Part shown: piece after piece, positions 52,827-61,653 of the stretch
Layout: each line of letters starts with the position of its first letter
Position numbering within the stretch: the first letter of the stretch is position 1
Made by a program: the position numbers and the translations under genes
The notes under the pieces: model-generated
What the model saw: only the letters and a program-made list of their open reading frames with translations
What the model was told of the DNA's origin: nothing
The model's database searches: none
Source: Dethiobacter alkaliphilus AHT 1
Lineage (GTDB): Bacteria; Bacillota; Dethiobacteria; Dethiobacterales; Dethiobacteraceae
Assembly: GCF_000174415.1 (NCBI RefSeq)
Contig: NZ_ACJM01000005.1
Location: 62,001 to 126,000 of the forward strand
DNA: 64,000 bases
Direction: 5' to 3'

Positions 52827-54419
52827 ATGAACAATTTCATCGGAACCAAAACTCTTGTTCAACTGGCCCTGCGGCGTGACAGGGTAAGGCTGCCTGCCTG
52901 GCTCTTGGGTATAGCCATCATGGTGGGAGCATTAACCCTTGGCAACGCGGAATTTTCCGCCCAGGAAATGAAGGAAATGATAATCATGGCCTCGTCAAGT
53001 CCGGGAATGCGTTTATTTATTGCGCCCATCATGGAAGGAAACATCGGTGAGTTAGGTCCCTTTATCCTGTTGCGCACGTCTTTTATTATCGCTATCCTGG
53101 TGGCTATGATGAATATTCAGGCAGTGGTGCGGCATACCCGTGAAAATGAAGAAACGGGCTGCGCAGAAATGTTGGGGTCTATGGTGGTGGGACGCTATGC
53201 CAGCCTTGCCTCGGCCCTAATCGTAGCTATCGGCGCAAATGTTTTGATGGCCCTTCTGATTGCTTTGGCTCTAATGGCAAACGACCAGCCGGCGGTTGGC
53301 TCCTTTGCAGCCGGCGCTTCTTTCGCTGCCTTTGGGTTAGTCTTTGCCGGCGTGGCAGCAGTTACAACCCAGCTTTCGGAAAGTACCCGGGGATCCAGCG
53401 GGTTGGCCTCAGTGACCCTGGCCTTCGCCTTTTTGCTTAATGCTCTGGGGAATGTATTAGGAGAAGTAAGAGAAGGGGGGCTGGGTTTTGAAAGTGCCTG
53501 GGTAGTCTGGCTGTCACCCTTGGGCTGGGTTCAGCAAGTCTATGCCTACGGTGAAAACAACTGGTGGATTCTGATTCTGTTTGCTATCCTGTTTGCTTTC
53601 CTGACTTATGGTTCTTTTATCCTGGTTAACCGCAGGGATGTGGGCAGAGGCATCCTGCCCGCCCGTCCCGGACCCGCTGCTGCATCACCCTGGCTCCTTT
53701 CCCCGCTGGGCCTGGCCTGGCGGCTGCAGCGCGGCACGCTTTTGGGCTGGGTTATCCCCATCGCAGTTTTTGGGATCATATTTGGCGCTGCCAGTCAGGA
53801 ATATGCCTCCACCATTGAGGGGATAGAGCTTTTCCAGAACATTGCCCTTTCAGCGGAGTATTTCCTCTTCTCACTTATAAGCATTATAGCTGCCATTATC
53901 GCCTTCTATACCATGCAGGCAATAATGCGGTTGCGGGCAGAGGAAGCGGGTGGCCCGCTGGAATCGGTTCTGGCCACTGCAGTTAGCCGCTTTCATGTCT
54001 TCTCCAGCCATATTGCGGTCAGCGTTTTTGGCACCGTCGCCCTCTTGTCATTATTTGCGCTAAGCTCTGCCCTGGCGGCAGGATTATCTGCCGGGGAAAC
54101 TCTAGACCTGTTAAAAGCAGCCTTGTTCCAAGGCGCGGCGGTTATGACGCTGGCAGGTTTTGTAATTGCAGCATACGGACTGCTGCCCCGCGTGGCAGGT
54201 ACCTTGTCAATGTTAGTTGTCCTGGTTAGCCTTTTGGCAGGAGCGTTTGGCGACCTGCTCAACTTACCGGAAGTGCTGCAGGAGATGTCCCCGTTTAGCC
54301 ATGTGGCTCCTTTTCCCGCCGATGTAACAACAGGCTCCATAGCCGCTTTACTTGGCATAGGGTTGGTGTTGGCCTCAATTGGTCTGGTGGCTTTCAGGCG
54401 CCGTGATCTTAGCCTGTAG
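52827..54419 (+). CDS. ABC exporter permease
   Basis: 530 residues with about twelve hydrophobic segments in two similar halves, as in COG3559-like permeases annotated for polyketide antibiotic export. The halves begin LVQLALRRDRVRLPAWLLGIAIM and GLAWRLQRGTLLGWVIPIAVFG, pointing to an internal duplication. Partner of the preceding ATPase. Substrate unknown. Confidence 0.88.
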   Translation: MNNFIGTKTLVQLALRRDRVRLPAWLLGIAIMVGALTLGNAEFSAQEMKEMIIMASSSPGMRLFIAPIMEGNIGELGPFILLRTSFIIAILVAMMNIQAVVRHTRENEETGCAEMLGSMVVGRYASLASALIVAIGANVLMALLIALALMANDQPAVGSFAAGASFAAFGLVFAGVAAVTTQLSESTRGSSGLASVTLAFAFLLNALGNVLGEVREGGLGFESAWVVWLSPLGWVQQVYAYGENNWWILILFAILFAFLTYGSFILVNRRDVGRGILPARPGPAAASPWLLSPLGLAWRLQRGTLLGWVIPIAVFGIIFGAASQEYASTIEGIELFQNIALSAEYFLFSLISIIAAIIAFYTMQAIMRLRAEEAGGPLESVLATAVSRFHVFSSHIAVSVFGTVALLSLFALSSALAAGLSAGETLDLLKAALFQGAAVMTLAGFVIAAYGLLPRVAGTLSMLVVLVSLLAGAFGDLLNLPEVLQEMSPFSHVAPFPADVTTGSIAALLGIGLVLASIGLVAFRRRDLSL

Positions 54420-54448
54420 TTTTGAAGCCGGTAGGAGGAGGAAAGAAA

Positions 54449-54700
54449 ATGGTAAACAAAAGGGAGTCTGAGCAAAAGCGCATCTGGCGAATCCGGGCAA
54501 AAACACTATCCCACCTGGATTGCTGGCTGGTGGATTGCTTCGAAGGGTTGGAGATTAGCCATGAACCCGGCGCCACTTCCACCATCGCAGGAGAATTGCC
54601 TGACATGTCAGCGGTATACGGCTTGATTTTACTGCTTCGCGATTCGGCAATCTCTTTAATCTCTCTGCATGTGGAACAAATAGAAAGGGATGTTGGTTAA
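54449..54700 (+). CDS. Hypothetical small protein of the ABC exporter operon
   Basis: 83 residues, no recognised domain. The first third is basic (KRESEQKRIWRIRAKTLS), the rest contains HEPGATSTIAGELPDMSAVYGLILLLRDSAISLISLHVEQI with a helical, partly hydrophobic pattern. An excellent GTAGGAGGAGG precedes the ATG 30 bp behind the permease stop, and a terminator follows, so it is a real third gene of the operon. Function unknown. Confidence 0.7.
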   Translation: MVNKRESEQKRIWRIRAKTLSHLDCWLVDCFEGLEISHEPGATSTIAGELPDMSAVYGLILLLRDSAISLISLHVEQIERDVG

Positions 54701-54751
54701 TACCATGCTGACCAGATAAATAAACAGGAGCTATTAGCCCCAGATTCAAAG

Positions 54752-54787
54752 GACCCAGCCTTTAATGTCAGGCTGGGTCTGAATTTA
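54752..54787 (+). terminator. Terminator of the ABC exporter operon
   Basis: GACCCAGCC/GGCTGGGTC around a ten-base loop, followed by TGAATTTAT. From 54790 to 55022 I see no gene. Confidence 0.7.
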
Positions 54788-55022
54788 TGGCCGCGCCACA
54801 GCCTGGAGGCTGCCATAGTAGCTCATGCTTTTGCCCATGTTGGTTTCTTTATCTTCAGGCTATTAGCATTGGCTTTCAACCTGGCTTAGCTCATACTTTG
54901 GATTGGCGCTGAAAAAATGATATATCTTCGCTACAGATGATAATCCTCTTTTCTTTGAAAAGGGGAGTTCTTCTTTCTGGCAAGCGAAATAAAGCCTTAG
55001 ACTGAGTTCTTGCAATTTTACT

Positions 55023-55051
55023 TTGAAAATATGCGAAAAAAATTATATAAT
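55023..55051 (+). promoter_or_regulatory. Promoter of leuCD
   Basis: TTGAAA at 55023-55028, 17-bp spacer, TATAAT at 55046-55051. No T-box or leader peptide is visible in the short leader. Confidence 0.8.
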
Positions 55052-55122
55052 ATAAGGCATATATATTTAAAACCAGTGCAAATTATATAATTTGTGACAA
55101 AACGAAACAAGGGAGAAGAGTA

Positions 55123-56409
55123 ATGGGTAGAACAATAGCTGAAAAGATATTTGATGCACACAGGGTGGATATGCCGTTTTCTGATACACATGTTCTGAAG
55201 CTGGACAGGGTGTTCTGTCATGAAATCACCACACCTATTGCCATTACCGACCTGATGGCAAGGGGTATGGACAGAGTTTTTGATCCCACAAAAATTAAAG
55301 CTGTTATAGACCATGTAACCCCTGCAAAAGATTCTAAAACAGCCGAACAGGGAAAGATCCTGCGTGATTGGGCTAAAAGGCATGGTATCAAAGACTTTTT
55401 TGATATCGGAAGAAATGGGGTCTGCCATGCGCTGTTTCCTGAGAAAGGATTTGTAAGGCCCGGATACACAGTAATCATGGGGGACTCCCACACCTGTACA
55501 CACGGGGCTTTTGGCGCTTTTGCCGCCGGGGTCGGCACCACCGACCTTGAGGTGGGTATCCTAAAGGGCGTGTGTGCCTTCCATGCTCCCAAAACAATAA
55601 AATTTGTGTTAAACGGCGCTTTAAAACCAGGCGTATATGCCAAAGATTTGATCCTCTTTATTATTAAAGAACTGACTGTAAACGGTGCCACCAATAAAGT
55701 TATCGAGTTTAGTGGCCCGGTTGTTGATGAAATGTCAATGGAATCACGCATGACGCTGTGCAACATGGCCATTGAAGCCGGTGGTACATGCGGAGTTTGC
55801 TATCCTGATATGACAACCGTTGAGTACCTTTGGGAATTTATCAAAGATGAGTTTAACTCAAAGGAAGAGGCTCTAAAGGAATACTCAAAATGGATGTCCG
55901 ATGATGATGCCACGTACGAAAAGGTATATGAATATGATGTTTCCGAATTAGAACCCATGGTAACCTTCGGGTTTAAGCCGGATCAGGTAAAGCCGGTTAG
56001 AGAAATGGCCGGAACAAAGATTGACCAGATTTATATCGGCAGCTGCACCAACGGCCGGATAGAGGATCTGAGAATTGCCGCCAGCATCCTCAAAGATAAA
56101 AAAATAAGCGATGACGTGCGTGGAATTGTAAGCCCTGCAACTCCGGCAGTTTATTCCATGGCTTTAAAAGAAGGCATCATCGAGATTTTCCAGGATTCCG
56201 GCTTTTGTGTTACAAACCCCACATGCGGAGCCTGTCTTGGTATGAGTAACGGTGTACTGGCCGAGGGTGAATCCTGCGCTGCCACCACAAACCGGAACTT
56301 TAACGGCAGGATGGGTAAAGGCGGAACAGTTCATCTGATGAGCCCTGCAACTGCTGCAGCTTCTGCCATTGAAGGAAAAATTACAAATTCACCACTATAT
56401 AAAGGTTAA
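55123..56409 (+). CDS. leuC: 3-isopropylmalate dehydratase large subunit (aconitase family)
   Basis: 428 residues, the compact bacterial/archaeal LeuC-like type. Ligands of the [4Fe-4S] cluster are the Cys of SCTNGR (about 307) and the two of PTCGACLG (about 367-370), and GDSHTCTHGAFGAF is the substrate loop. The usual reaction isomerises 2- and 3-isopropylmalate in leucine synthesis. leuA and leuB are not next to it, so a related hydro-lyase (for example dimethylmalate dehydratase) cannot be excluded. leuD follows 15 bp later. Confidence 0.88.
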   Translation: MGRTIAEKIFDAHRVDMPFSDTHVLKLDRVFCHEITTPIAITDLMARGMDRVFDPTKIKAVIDHVTPAKDSKTAEQGKILRDWAKRHGIKDFFDIGRNGVCHALFPEKGFVRPGYTVIMGDSHTCTHGAFGAFAAGVGTTDLEVGILKGVCAFHAPKTIKFVLNGALKPGVYAKDLILFIIKELTVNGATNKVIEFSGPVVDEMSMESRMTLCNMAIEAGGTCGVCYPDMTTVEYLWEFIKDEFNSKEEALKEYSKWMSDDDATYEKVYEYDVSELEPMVTFGFKPDQVKPVREMAGTKIDQIYIGSCTNGRIEDLRIAASILKDKKISDDVRGIVSPATPAVYSMALKEGIIEIFQDSGFCVTNPTCGACLGMSNGVLAEGESCAATTNRNFNGRMGKGGTVHLMSPATAAASAIEGKITNSPLYKG

Positions 56410-56424
56410 GTTGTGGAGGAAAAA

Positions 56425-56949
56425 ATGAAAACATTCAGCGGAAAAGTTTTGTTTTTAGACCGAAGTGATATCAATACCGATGAAATTATCCCGGCCAAGT
56501 ACCTCACCGAAATCACCAAAGAGGCTCTGAAGCCTTATTTGCTGGAGGATTTGACCCTTCCCGGTTTTAACAACACAGAAGATATCAACGATAAAGCAGT
56601 GATTGTCACCAGAGCCAACTTTGGTTGCGGCTCTTCCAGAGAACATGCTCCGTGGGCCCTGGAAGTAAACGGCATTAATGTGGTTATCGCAGAAAGTTTC
56701 GCACGAATCTTCAGGCAGAATATGTATAATTGCGGAATGCTGGCCATTGAGCTGCCAGAGGATAAGATTGATTATCTTTTTGAGAATTACTCAGGTAAAG
56801 ATACTTCAATAACCATCGACATCGAAAACGATAAGATCATTGTAACTTCAGCAGACAAATCAGAAGAAATTCCTTTCAAAGTCGGCGAATTTGCCAAGAC
56901 CCTTGTCAAAGAAGGCGGTTGGGTAGGGTACGCTGATAAAAACTATTAA
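56425..56949 (+). CDS. leuD: 3-isopropylmalate dehydratase small subunit
   Basis: 174 residues, swivelling domain of the aconitase family: LDRSDINTDEIIPAKYL, the active-site loop ANFGCGSSREHAPWAL (about 54-69) and ESFARIFRQNMYNCGMLAIEL. It completes the active site of the large subunit. The ATG at 56425 follows GTGGAGG; that GTG is part of the ribosome site rather than the start. Ends at a strong bidirectional terminator shared with the opposite-strand hydrolase gene. Confidence 0.9.
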   Translation: MKTFSGKVLFLDRSDINTDEIIPAKYLTEITKEALKPYLLEDLTLPGFNNTEDINDKAVIVTRANFGCGSSREHAPWALEVNGINVVIAESFARIFRQNMYNCGMLAIELPEDKIDYLFENYSGKDTSITIDIENDKIIVTSADKSEEIPFKVGEFAKTLVKEGGWVGYADKNY

Positions 56950-56955
56950 TTTAAT

Positions 56956-56994
56956 AAAAAAATCCTGCAGAATTGGTTCTGCAGGATTTTTTTT
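56956..56994. terminator. Bidirectional terminator between leuD and hydrolase gene
   Basis: AAAAAATCCTGCAGAA and TTCTGCAGGATTTTTT around TTGG; T-runs on both strands. Confidence 0.9.
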
Positions 56995-57000
56995 GACCTG

Positions 57001-57942
57001 TTAAATATATTGCTGTAACCACTGGGAGATTATTCTTTGAAGTTCCGGGTGCAGTGGCTTGTTCTCGTTCTTTTTATAATCTTTGATGACATTAAGAACA
57101 GATGCCGCCACCGAAACCTCTTTAAGAATATGATCCATATTTTCAATAACATAACTTTCTGTGGGACCTTGGACATAGTTTGGCAAATCATATACTTTTT
57201 CCGGAGTAACCTGGATATCTTTTGATCCGGTAATAGCTAAAGAAGGGCAGGTCACTTTTTTTAGATCTTCAAAGACATTATAGGTGAAATGCTCCCTGAA
57301 CCATTTAGCATTCATCTTTTGCAGCTGAAACCTCACCACCGTTTCACTGGAGTTCATTATTTTATCATTAAACTTTTGGGCCTGTTTTTCTATCTTTTGC
57401 TCTGCCTTTAAAAGACGGACCAGCTTCCCCTTGAAGCCTTTCATATTTAAGAGTTCTTCTGCTGCCAGTTTCCTTTGTCTTTTCAGTGCGTCGTTTGTAG
57501 GCTCCGCTGCTCCGGACAAAAAGATCAGACCGTCCACAGGGCGTCGGGCATTGGCGGCTGTAATGAGGGTGCATCCTTCGCTATGTCCCAGTAAAACTAT
57601 TTTGCTAACTTGGGGGTGTTTCTCCAGAAACGCAATGTTACTTTCAATGTCATCTACTAAGTCCATCATCCCTGTCTCTAAAAAGTTTCCGCCGCTTTCT
57701 CCAGCCCCCCGTTTGTCAACGCGAAGGGTTATAAAGCCTAAGCCGCTGATTAGCTCCGCCAAGTCTTTATACATGTTGGGGAAAAATTTACCTGCCTTAA
57801 CGTTTCCATCCCGATCTCCAGTTCCGGAACCTGCAACCAATAGCACTGCGGGGAAGGGCCCCGGGCCTTCGGGGATTGCAAGTGTTCCGGCCAGCGGATA
57901 TTTACCCTCAACAGTTACCTTTTCTTCCTGAAATTTTTTCAT
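57001..57942 (-). CDS. Alpha/beta-hydrolase (dienelactone/acyl-peptide hydrolase-like)
   Basis: 313 residues. The start KVTVEGKYPLAGTLAIPEGPGPFPAVLLVAGSGTGDRDGN (in part) is typical of the family; RVDKRGAGESGG precedes the nucleophile elbow LLGHSEGCTL (Ser near 121), and the acid and His lie in ITGSKDIQVTPEK and NMDHILK. No signal peptide, so cytoplasmic. Substrate unknown. It follows the HTH regulator gene by 46 bp on the same strand, likely co-transcribed with it. Confidence 0.88.
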   Translation of the reverse strand: MKKFQEEKVTVEGKYPLAGTLAIPEGPGPFPAVLLVAGSGTGDRDGNVKAGKFFPNMYKDLAELISGLGFITLRVDKRGAGESGGNFLETGMMDLVDDIESNIAFLEKHPQVSKIVLLGHSEGCTLITAANARRPVDGLIFLSGAAEPTNDALKRQRKLAAEELLNMKGFKGKLVRLLKAEQKIEKQAQKFNDKIMNSSETVVRFQLQKMNAKWFREHFTYNVFEDLKKVTCPSLAITGSKDIQVTPEKVYDLPNYVQGPTESYVIENMDHILKEVSVAASVLNVIKDYKKNENKPLHPELQRIISQWLQQYI

Positions 57943-57988
57943 CTATATCGTTCCTTTCTCTAATAAACTATAACTTCATCATCAAGTT

Positions 57989-58525
57989 CTACTTATCTGT
58001 ACTCTGGGGTAAAACTATGGTGGAAATGGTCCTTAACTTTCTTTCAGGAGTAGGATCATTATCCAGTGCTTTTGCCACAACTTTTCGCATCTCCGTCAGT
58101 AATTCTGTTAATTCTTCATTACTTAAGTATAGGCTGGCCTGCCTGTAGCTTACTCCGTCCTTTTCCAGGTCAATGTTTTCTTGCTGCAGGTACTTTTCAT
58201 AGTCTCCCAATAAGTTAGTGAGGAAGCTAAAAAAGAAGTTTAGATGGTCCTGGCGGGAAGCCTTTTTTATTTCCTCAGCTGTGACACTCTGCAGTTGATC
58301 AGACAAAGCGTAAACCTTTTCCACAGTACCTCTGACCCTGTTTTCTTTAACTACTTCCAGAATTTCCGCTTCCACCAATTTGTTTAAGTGTCTGTAGAGG
58401 GTGGCCTGAGGAACGTCACTGACCTTTTGTGAGATTTCCTGGGCCGTATGTTCTTTCCCTCCCAGCAGGCTTTGCATTATTCTCATGCGAATGGGGTGCA
58501 GTAGAAAATTCACCTTAGACTGCAT
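57989..58525 (-). CDS. ArsR-like winged-helix regulator
   Basis: 178 residues. HPIRMRIMQSLLGGKEHTAQEISQKVSDVPQATLYRHLNKL (in part, about 11-51) is a winged helix-turn-helix of the ArsR/HTH_20 type; the C-terminal helices probably bind an effector or dimerise. The ATG at 58525 follows GGGAGTG; longer starts would begin upstream of the promoter -10. A perfect palindrome covers its -10, so self-repression is likely, together with the hydrolase gene. Confidence 0.85.
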   Translation of the reverse strand: MQSKVNFLLHPIRMRIMQSLLGGKEHTAQEISQKVSDVPQATLYRHLNKLVEAEILEVVKENRVRGTVEKVYALSDQLQSVTAEEIKKASRQDHLNFFFSFLTNLLGDYEKYLQQENIDLEKDGVSYRQASLYLSNEELTELLTEMRKVVAKALDNDPTPERKLRTISTIVLPQSTDK

Positions 58526-58540
58526 ATCATCACTCCCGTT

Positions 58541-58588
58541 ATTATCATTCTCAATAATGATAATAATATATAAGATGATAAAAGTCAA
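58541..58588 (-). promoter_or_regulatory. Promoter and palindromic operator of the ArsR-like gene
   Basis: Minus strand TTGACT (58583-58588), 17-bp spacer, TATTAT (58560-58565). ATTATCATT-N6-AATGATAAT (58541-58564) is a perfect inverted repeat overlapping the -10. The half-site also resembles Fur repeats, so Fur is an alternative binder. Confidence 0.75.
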
Positions 58589-58694
58589 GCCAGTTTTTTA
58601 GTTTTTTTTCGTTTGTTTAGAAATTGTCCAGTTTTTGTTTAGTGTACAACCTTATAATACAATCAAGCACAATAGTTAAACGGAGGTGCACAAG

Positions 58695-58793
58695 ATGCAA
58701 AAGAACTATAACCGGCTTACAGAGGGTCAGAAAAATAATCTCGAGCTTCTCCTCTTAAAGCTGGAATTCAAACGGCTTAAAAAAGCAAAATAG
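58695..58793 (+). CDS. Small basic hypothetical protein
   Basis: 32 codons: MQKNYNRLTEGQKNNLELL then LLKLEFKRLKKAK, a charged amphipathic helix with no membrane segment. AAACGGAGGTG stands directly ahead of the ATG, and the frame lies in a spacer between divergent operons, upstream of the ABC genes. It is likely translated but unrecognised; it could be a leader for the exporter. Confidence 0.45.
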   Translation: MQKNYNRLTEGQKNNLELLLLKLEFKRLKKAK

Positions 58794-58903
58794 CCGGTTT
58801 GCTTGTTAAGTTATAAAAATAAGCAGGTTATATGCGCAGGTGGTAGAAGTATATGCGGTGGTAAAGTTAAACTAAGGACAGATTTTAGAGGAGGCCTGTT
58901 TAT

Positions 58904-59830
58904 ATGCAGCAAGAAGCCTTGGTTATAAACAACTTAAGTAAAAGTTACGGAAATTTTAAGGCCGTAAATAATATATCTTTCACCGTAAATAAAGGGGAAA
59001 TAATGGGATTGCTTGGTCCAAATGGGGCGGGAAAAAGCACTGCCATCCGCATCATAATGGGCATTCTGTCCGCAAGCAGCGGTGAAGTGAAGTTTTTGTT
59101 CAACGGGGATTCCTCCGTACTGGATAAGAGTAAGATAGGTTATTTGCCTGAAGAGAGAGGCCTGTACGATGATGTTAAAGTTTTGGATAACCTTCTTTAT
59201 CTGGCCTCTCTAAAGGGTGTGCCCCAAAATGAAGCTAAGGAAGAAGCCATGAACTGGTTGGAGAGGCTGAATCTTGCTAATTATGCCAACAGTAAGCTGG
59301 AAAAACTGTCCAAGGGAATGCAGCAGAAGGTCCAGTTTATTGGGGCGATACTGCATAAACCGGCCTTGGTTGTATTGGATGAGCCTTTCTCAGGACTGGA
59401 TCCTGTAAACCAGGATGTTTTTAAGGAAATCATCCTGGAGTTGGGGCGGCAGGGCACCACAGTTTTACTCTCTGCTCATCAAATGAATGTGGTTGAAGAG
59501 TTGTGTGACAGAATCTTTATGATTAATAAAGGTAAGCAGGTTCTCTTTGGCAGTTTAAAAGAGATTAAGCAAGGCTTTAAAGAGTATATGGTAAAGATTA
59601 CTTATCAAGGCGATGGCGATGTTTCTTTCTTGCAGCATAAATCCGGAGTTAGCAGGTTACATCAAGGGCGGCACAGTGTAACGTTTAGTTACGAGGCGGA
59701 TTTGGGAATAAGTGAGTTGCTGCAGGAGATTACTGAAAAGGTAGCGGTGGAGGAGATCCGCGCCGAAAAGCCGCCACTGCATGATATATTTATCCAGACT
59801 GTTCAGCAGAGGGGCGAAGAAATTGAATAA
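58904..59830 (+). CDS. ABC exporter ATP-binding protein, NatA-like
   Basis: 308 residues. Walker A GPNGAGKST (about 36-44), signature LSKGMQQKVQFIGAI, Walker B LVVLDEPFSGLDPV (about 158-171) and SAHQ H-loop. The C-terminal domain after about 215 is like that of NatA/YhaQ-type exporters. AGAGGAGG precedes the ATG. Its end overlaps the permease start by eight bases. Substrate could be Na+, a peptide or a drug; sequence does not decide. Confidence 0.92.
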   Translation: MQQEALVINNLSKSYGNFKAVNNISFTVNKGEIMGLLGPNGAGKSTAIRIIMGILSASSGEVKFLFNGDSSVLDKSKIGYLPEERGLYDDVKVLDNLLYLASLKGVPQNEAKEEAMNWLERLNLANYANSKLEKLSKGMQQKVQFIGAILHKPALVVLDEPFSGLDPVNQDVFKEIILELGRQGTTVLLSAHQMNVVEELCDRIFMINKGKQVLFGSLKEIKQGFKEYMVKITYQGDGDVSFLQHKSGVSRLHQGRHSVTFSYEADLGISELLQEITEKVAVEEIRAEKPPLHDIFIQTVQQRGEEIE

Positions 59831-61037
59831 TACCAGATGGTCTAATATAAAAAGAGTTGCGCGCTGGGAGTTTATTAAAGCGCTGAAAAGCCCTACTTTC
59901 TTAGTGCTGACATTTGTTGTTCCTCTGCTGATGGTTGCCGTAGGTGGGATTAGTTACCTTACCCAAACAATTGGCAGTGATCAGACGGTAACCGTTGCGC
60001 TGGTTGACGAAACGGAGGACTTTTATACTTTTTGGCAAGATCAGCAGCACCAAAGCAATCTTAACCTGACACTATATCCAACCAGTGAACAACACCTGCT
60101 GGAAGACTTGGTTCTGGAGGGTGAGTATGAAGGCTATATGATATTTTCCGAAGAAACCCTCAGTACTGGACATCTTCCTTTTTATGCTGAAGATATTCGC
60201 TCCGTAAATCATGACGTGATTTACAGGGAGCTTGAGTCTGTTATATCGCTTCACAGAATGCAGAGAATGGGCCTGGCGCCGGAACAGATTGCCGCGGTAG
60301 GCACACCGCTAAGGATTGATGTCCGGGAGCTTTCCGGCGAAGAAATTAATATTGCCGGCTTAATTTTACCCATTATCTCCGGCGTGGCGTTGATTATTGC
60401 CACAGTTTTCTCAGGGCAGGTCTTAATGTACGGTGTTATTAAGGAAAAGCAGAACAGAATTGTGGAGATCCTGTTATCATCCATATCTTCATTTGAACTG
60501 ATGGTAGGTAAAATATTGGGCTTTGGTTTGTTAAGTCTGACCCAGATGGCTATCTGGGCCACAGTTGGCATAATTGTTGCCGGTAGTTTCTTTGATGTGG
60601 ATATTTTGCAGTTTGAAGCGCACCAATTTGTCTTGCCCCTGCTCTTCTTCATCTTTGGTTATTTCATGCTGGCATCGCTTTTTGCCGCAGTGGGAGCAAC
60701 CATGAAGGAGGCGGAAGGGAGCAGCCAAATTCATGGCCTGGTGATTATGATTCCCATGCTACCCATGTTTATCTCCGGTCAGCTTTTTATGTCACCAAAT
60801 GCTTTGTGGGTTAGAATCCTCAGCCATATACCTCCGTTTATTCCGGCTACGGTATTGCTTCGCATGGGTGCTACCAATCTTCCCGTCTGGGAGGTGGCAT
60901 CAACCCTTGTTGCTTTAACAATTTCCACAATAGTTATCACAATTTTCGGTGCCCGCGTGTTCAAGGGGGGAATTATGCAGTATGACCGGGCTGTAAACTT
61001 AAGGGACCTAAAGGCCATTTTGGCAAAAGATAAATAA
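59823..61037 (+). CDS. ABC exporter permease, NatB-like
   Basis: 404 residues of the ABC2_membrane_3 type: N-terminal helix (ALKSPTFLVLTFVVPLLMVAVGG), a large extracytoplasmic domain (about 55-180), then five or six helices (LILPIISGVALIIATVFSG; KEKQNRIVEILLSSISSFELMVGKILGFG is the conserved cytoplasmic coupling segment). The TTG at 59823 is chosen because AGAGGGG lies just ahead and the frame to its left lies inside the ATPase gene. Works with the preceding ATPase and probably the lipoprotein behind it. Confidence 0.88.
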   Translation: MNNTRWSNIKRVARWEFIKALKSPTFLVLTFVVPLLMVAVGGISYLTQTIGSDQTVTVALVDETEDFYTFWQDQQHQSNLNLTLYPTSEQHLLEDLVLEGEYEGYMIFSEETLSTGHLPFYAEDIRSVNHDVIYRELESVISLHRMQRMGLAPEQIAAVGTPLRIDVRELSGEEINIAGLILPIISGVALIIATVFSGQVLMYGVIKEKQNRIVEILLSSISSFELMVGKILGFGLLSLTQMAIWATVGIIVAGSFFDVDILQFEAHQFVLPLLFFIFGYFMLASLFAAVGATMKEAEGSSQIHGLVIMIPMLPMFISGQLFMSPNALWVRILSHIPPFIPATVLLRMGATNLPVWEVASTLVALTISTIVITIFGARVFKGGIMQYDRAVNLRDLKAILAKDK

Positions 61038-61051
61038 AAAAGGGTGACATT

Positions 61052-61486
61052 ATGAAACAATTTAGCGGCATCTTGATAATGTTGATATTGGCCATAACAC
61101 TGGTTGGTTGTGTTTCAGGTCAGGCAGGCGATATTTCCATAATTAATAGCTGGGAAATGGAATTTGCCACAGATGCAGTTGGGAATCTGTTGGCGGCAAG
61201 TACAAATAATGAAGATTTTACAGGCGAAAAGATGGATGTGGTAGTTCGGTTTAGCGAAGACGGCACATTTATTTTAACGAACCTGTCCAGCAATGAAAGC
61301 TGGGATGGTACCTTTGAGAAAAAGACATCTGCTGATAATGCAACATTATTTGAGGTGACTTTTGCAGACGGCGCTGTGGCGGATGCAGTCGTTGGAAAAC
61401 GCGAGTATGAAAGTGGTAACCAGGTTGGATCTTTAACCCTGAGCTTAGAAGACCGCATCGTTTCGTTTATAGAGAAAGAAGACTAA
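61052..61486 (+). CDS. Lipoprotein of the NatAB-like operon
   Basis: 144 residues. Signal peptide with lipobox LVGC (modified Cys20) followed by a short beta-rich domain without a recognised family (FTGEKMDVVVRFSEDGTFILTN). It should be anchored on the outer face of the membrane. Position 14 bp after the permease suggests a role with that exporter. An imperfect hairpin at 61499-61540 could end the operon. Confidence 0.78.
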   Translation: MKQFSGILIMLILAITLVGCVSGQAGDISIINSWEMEFATDAVGNLLAASTNNEDFTGEKMDVVVRFSEDGTFILTNLSSNESWDGTFEKKTSADNATLFEVTFADGAVADAVVGKREYESGNQVGSLTLSLEDRIVSFIEKED

Positions 61487-61653
61487 TAACCGTTATAGAA
61501 TGCCCGGCGCTGGGATTGGAGAAATCCGCTCTGGGCATTCCTACTTTAAGAGAGGTTTGCGGAATATAAGTAGTAATTTAATAATATTAATTAAATCAGC
61601 TTTGCCCCAATTTACGGCAGGGTAGTTATTAAAGCTTTTGTGGAGGGACTTGG

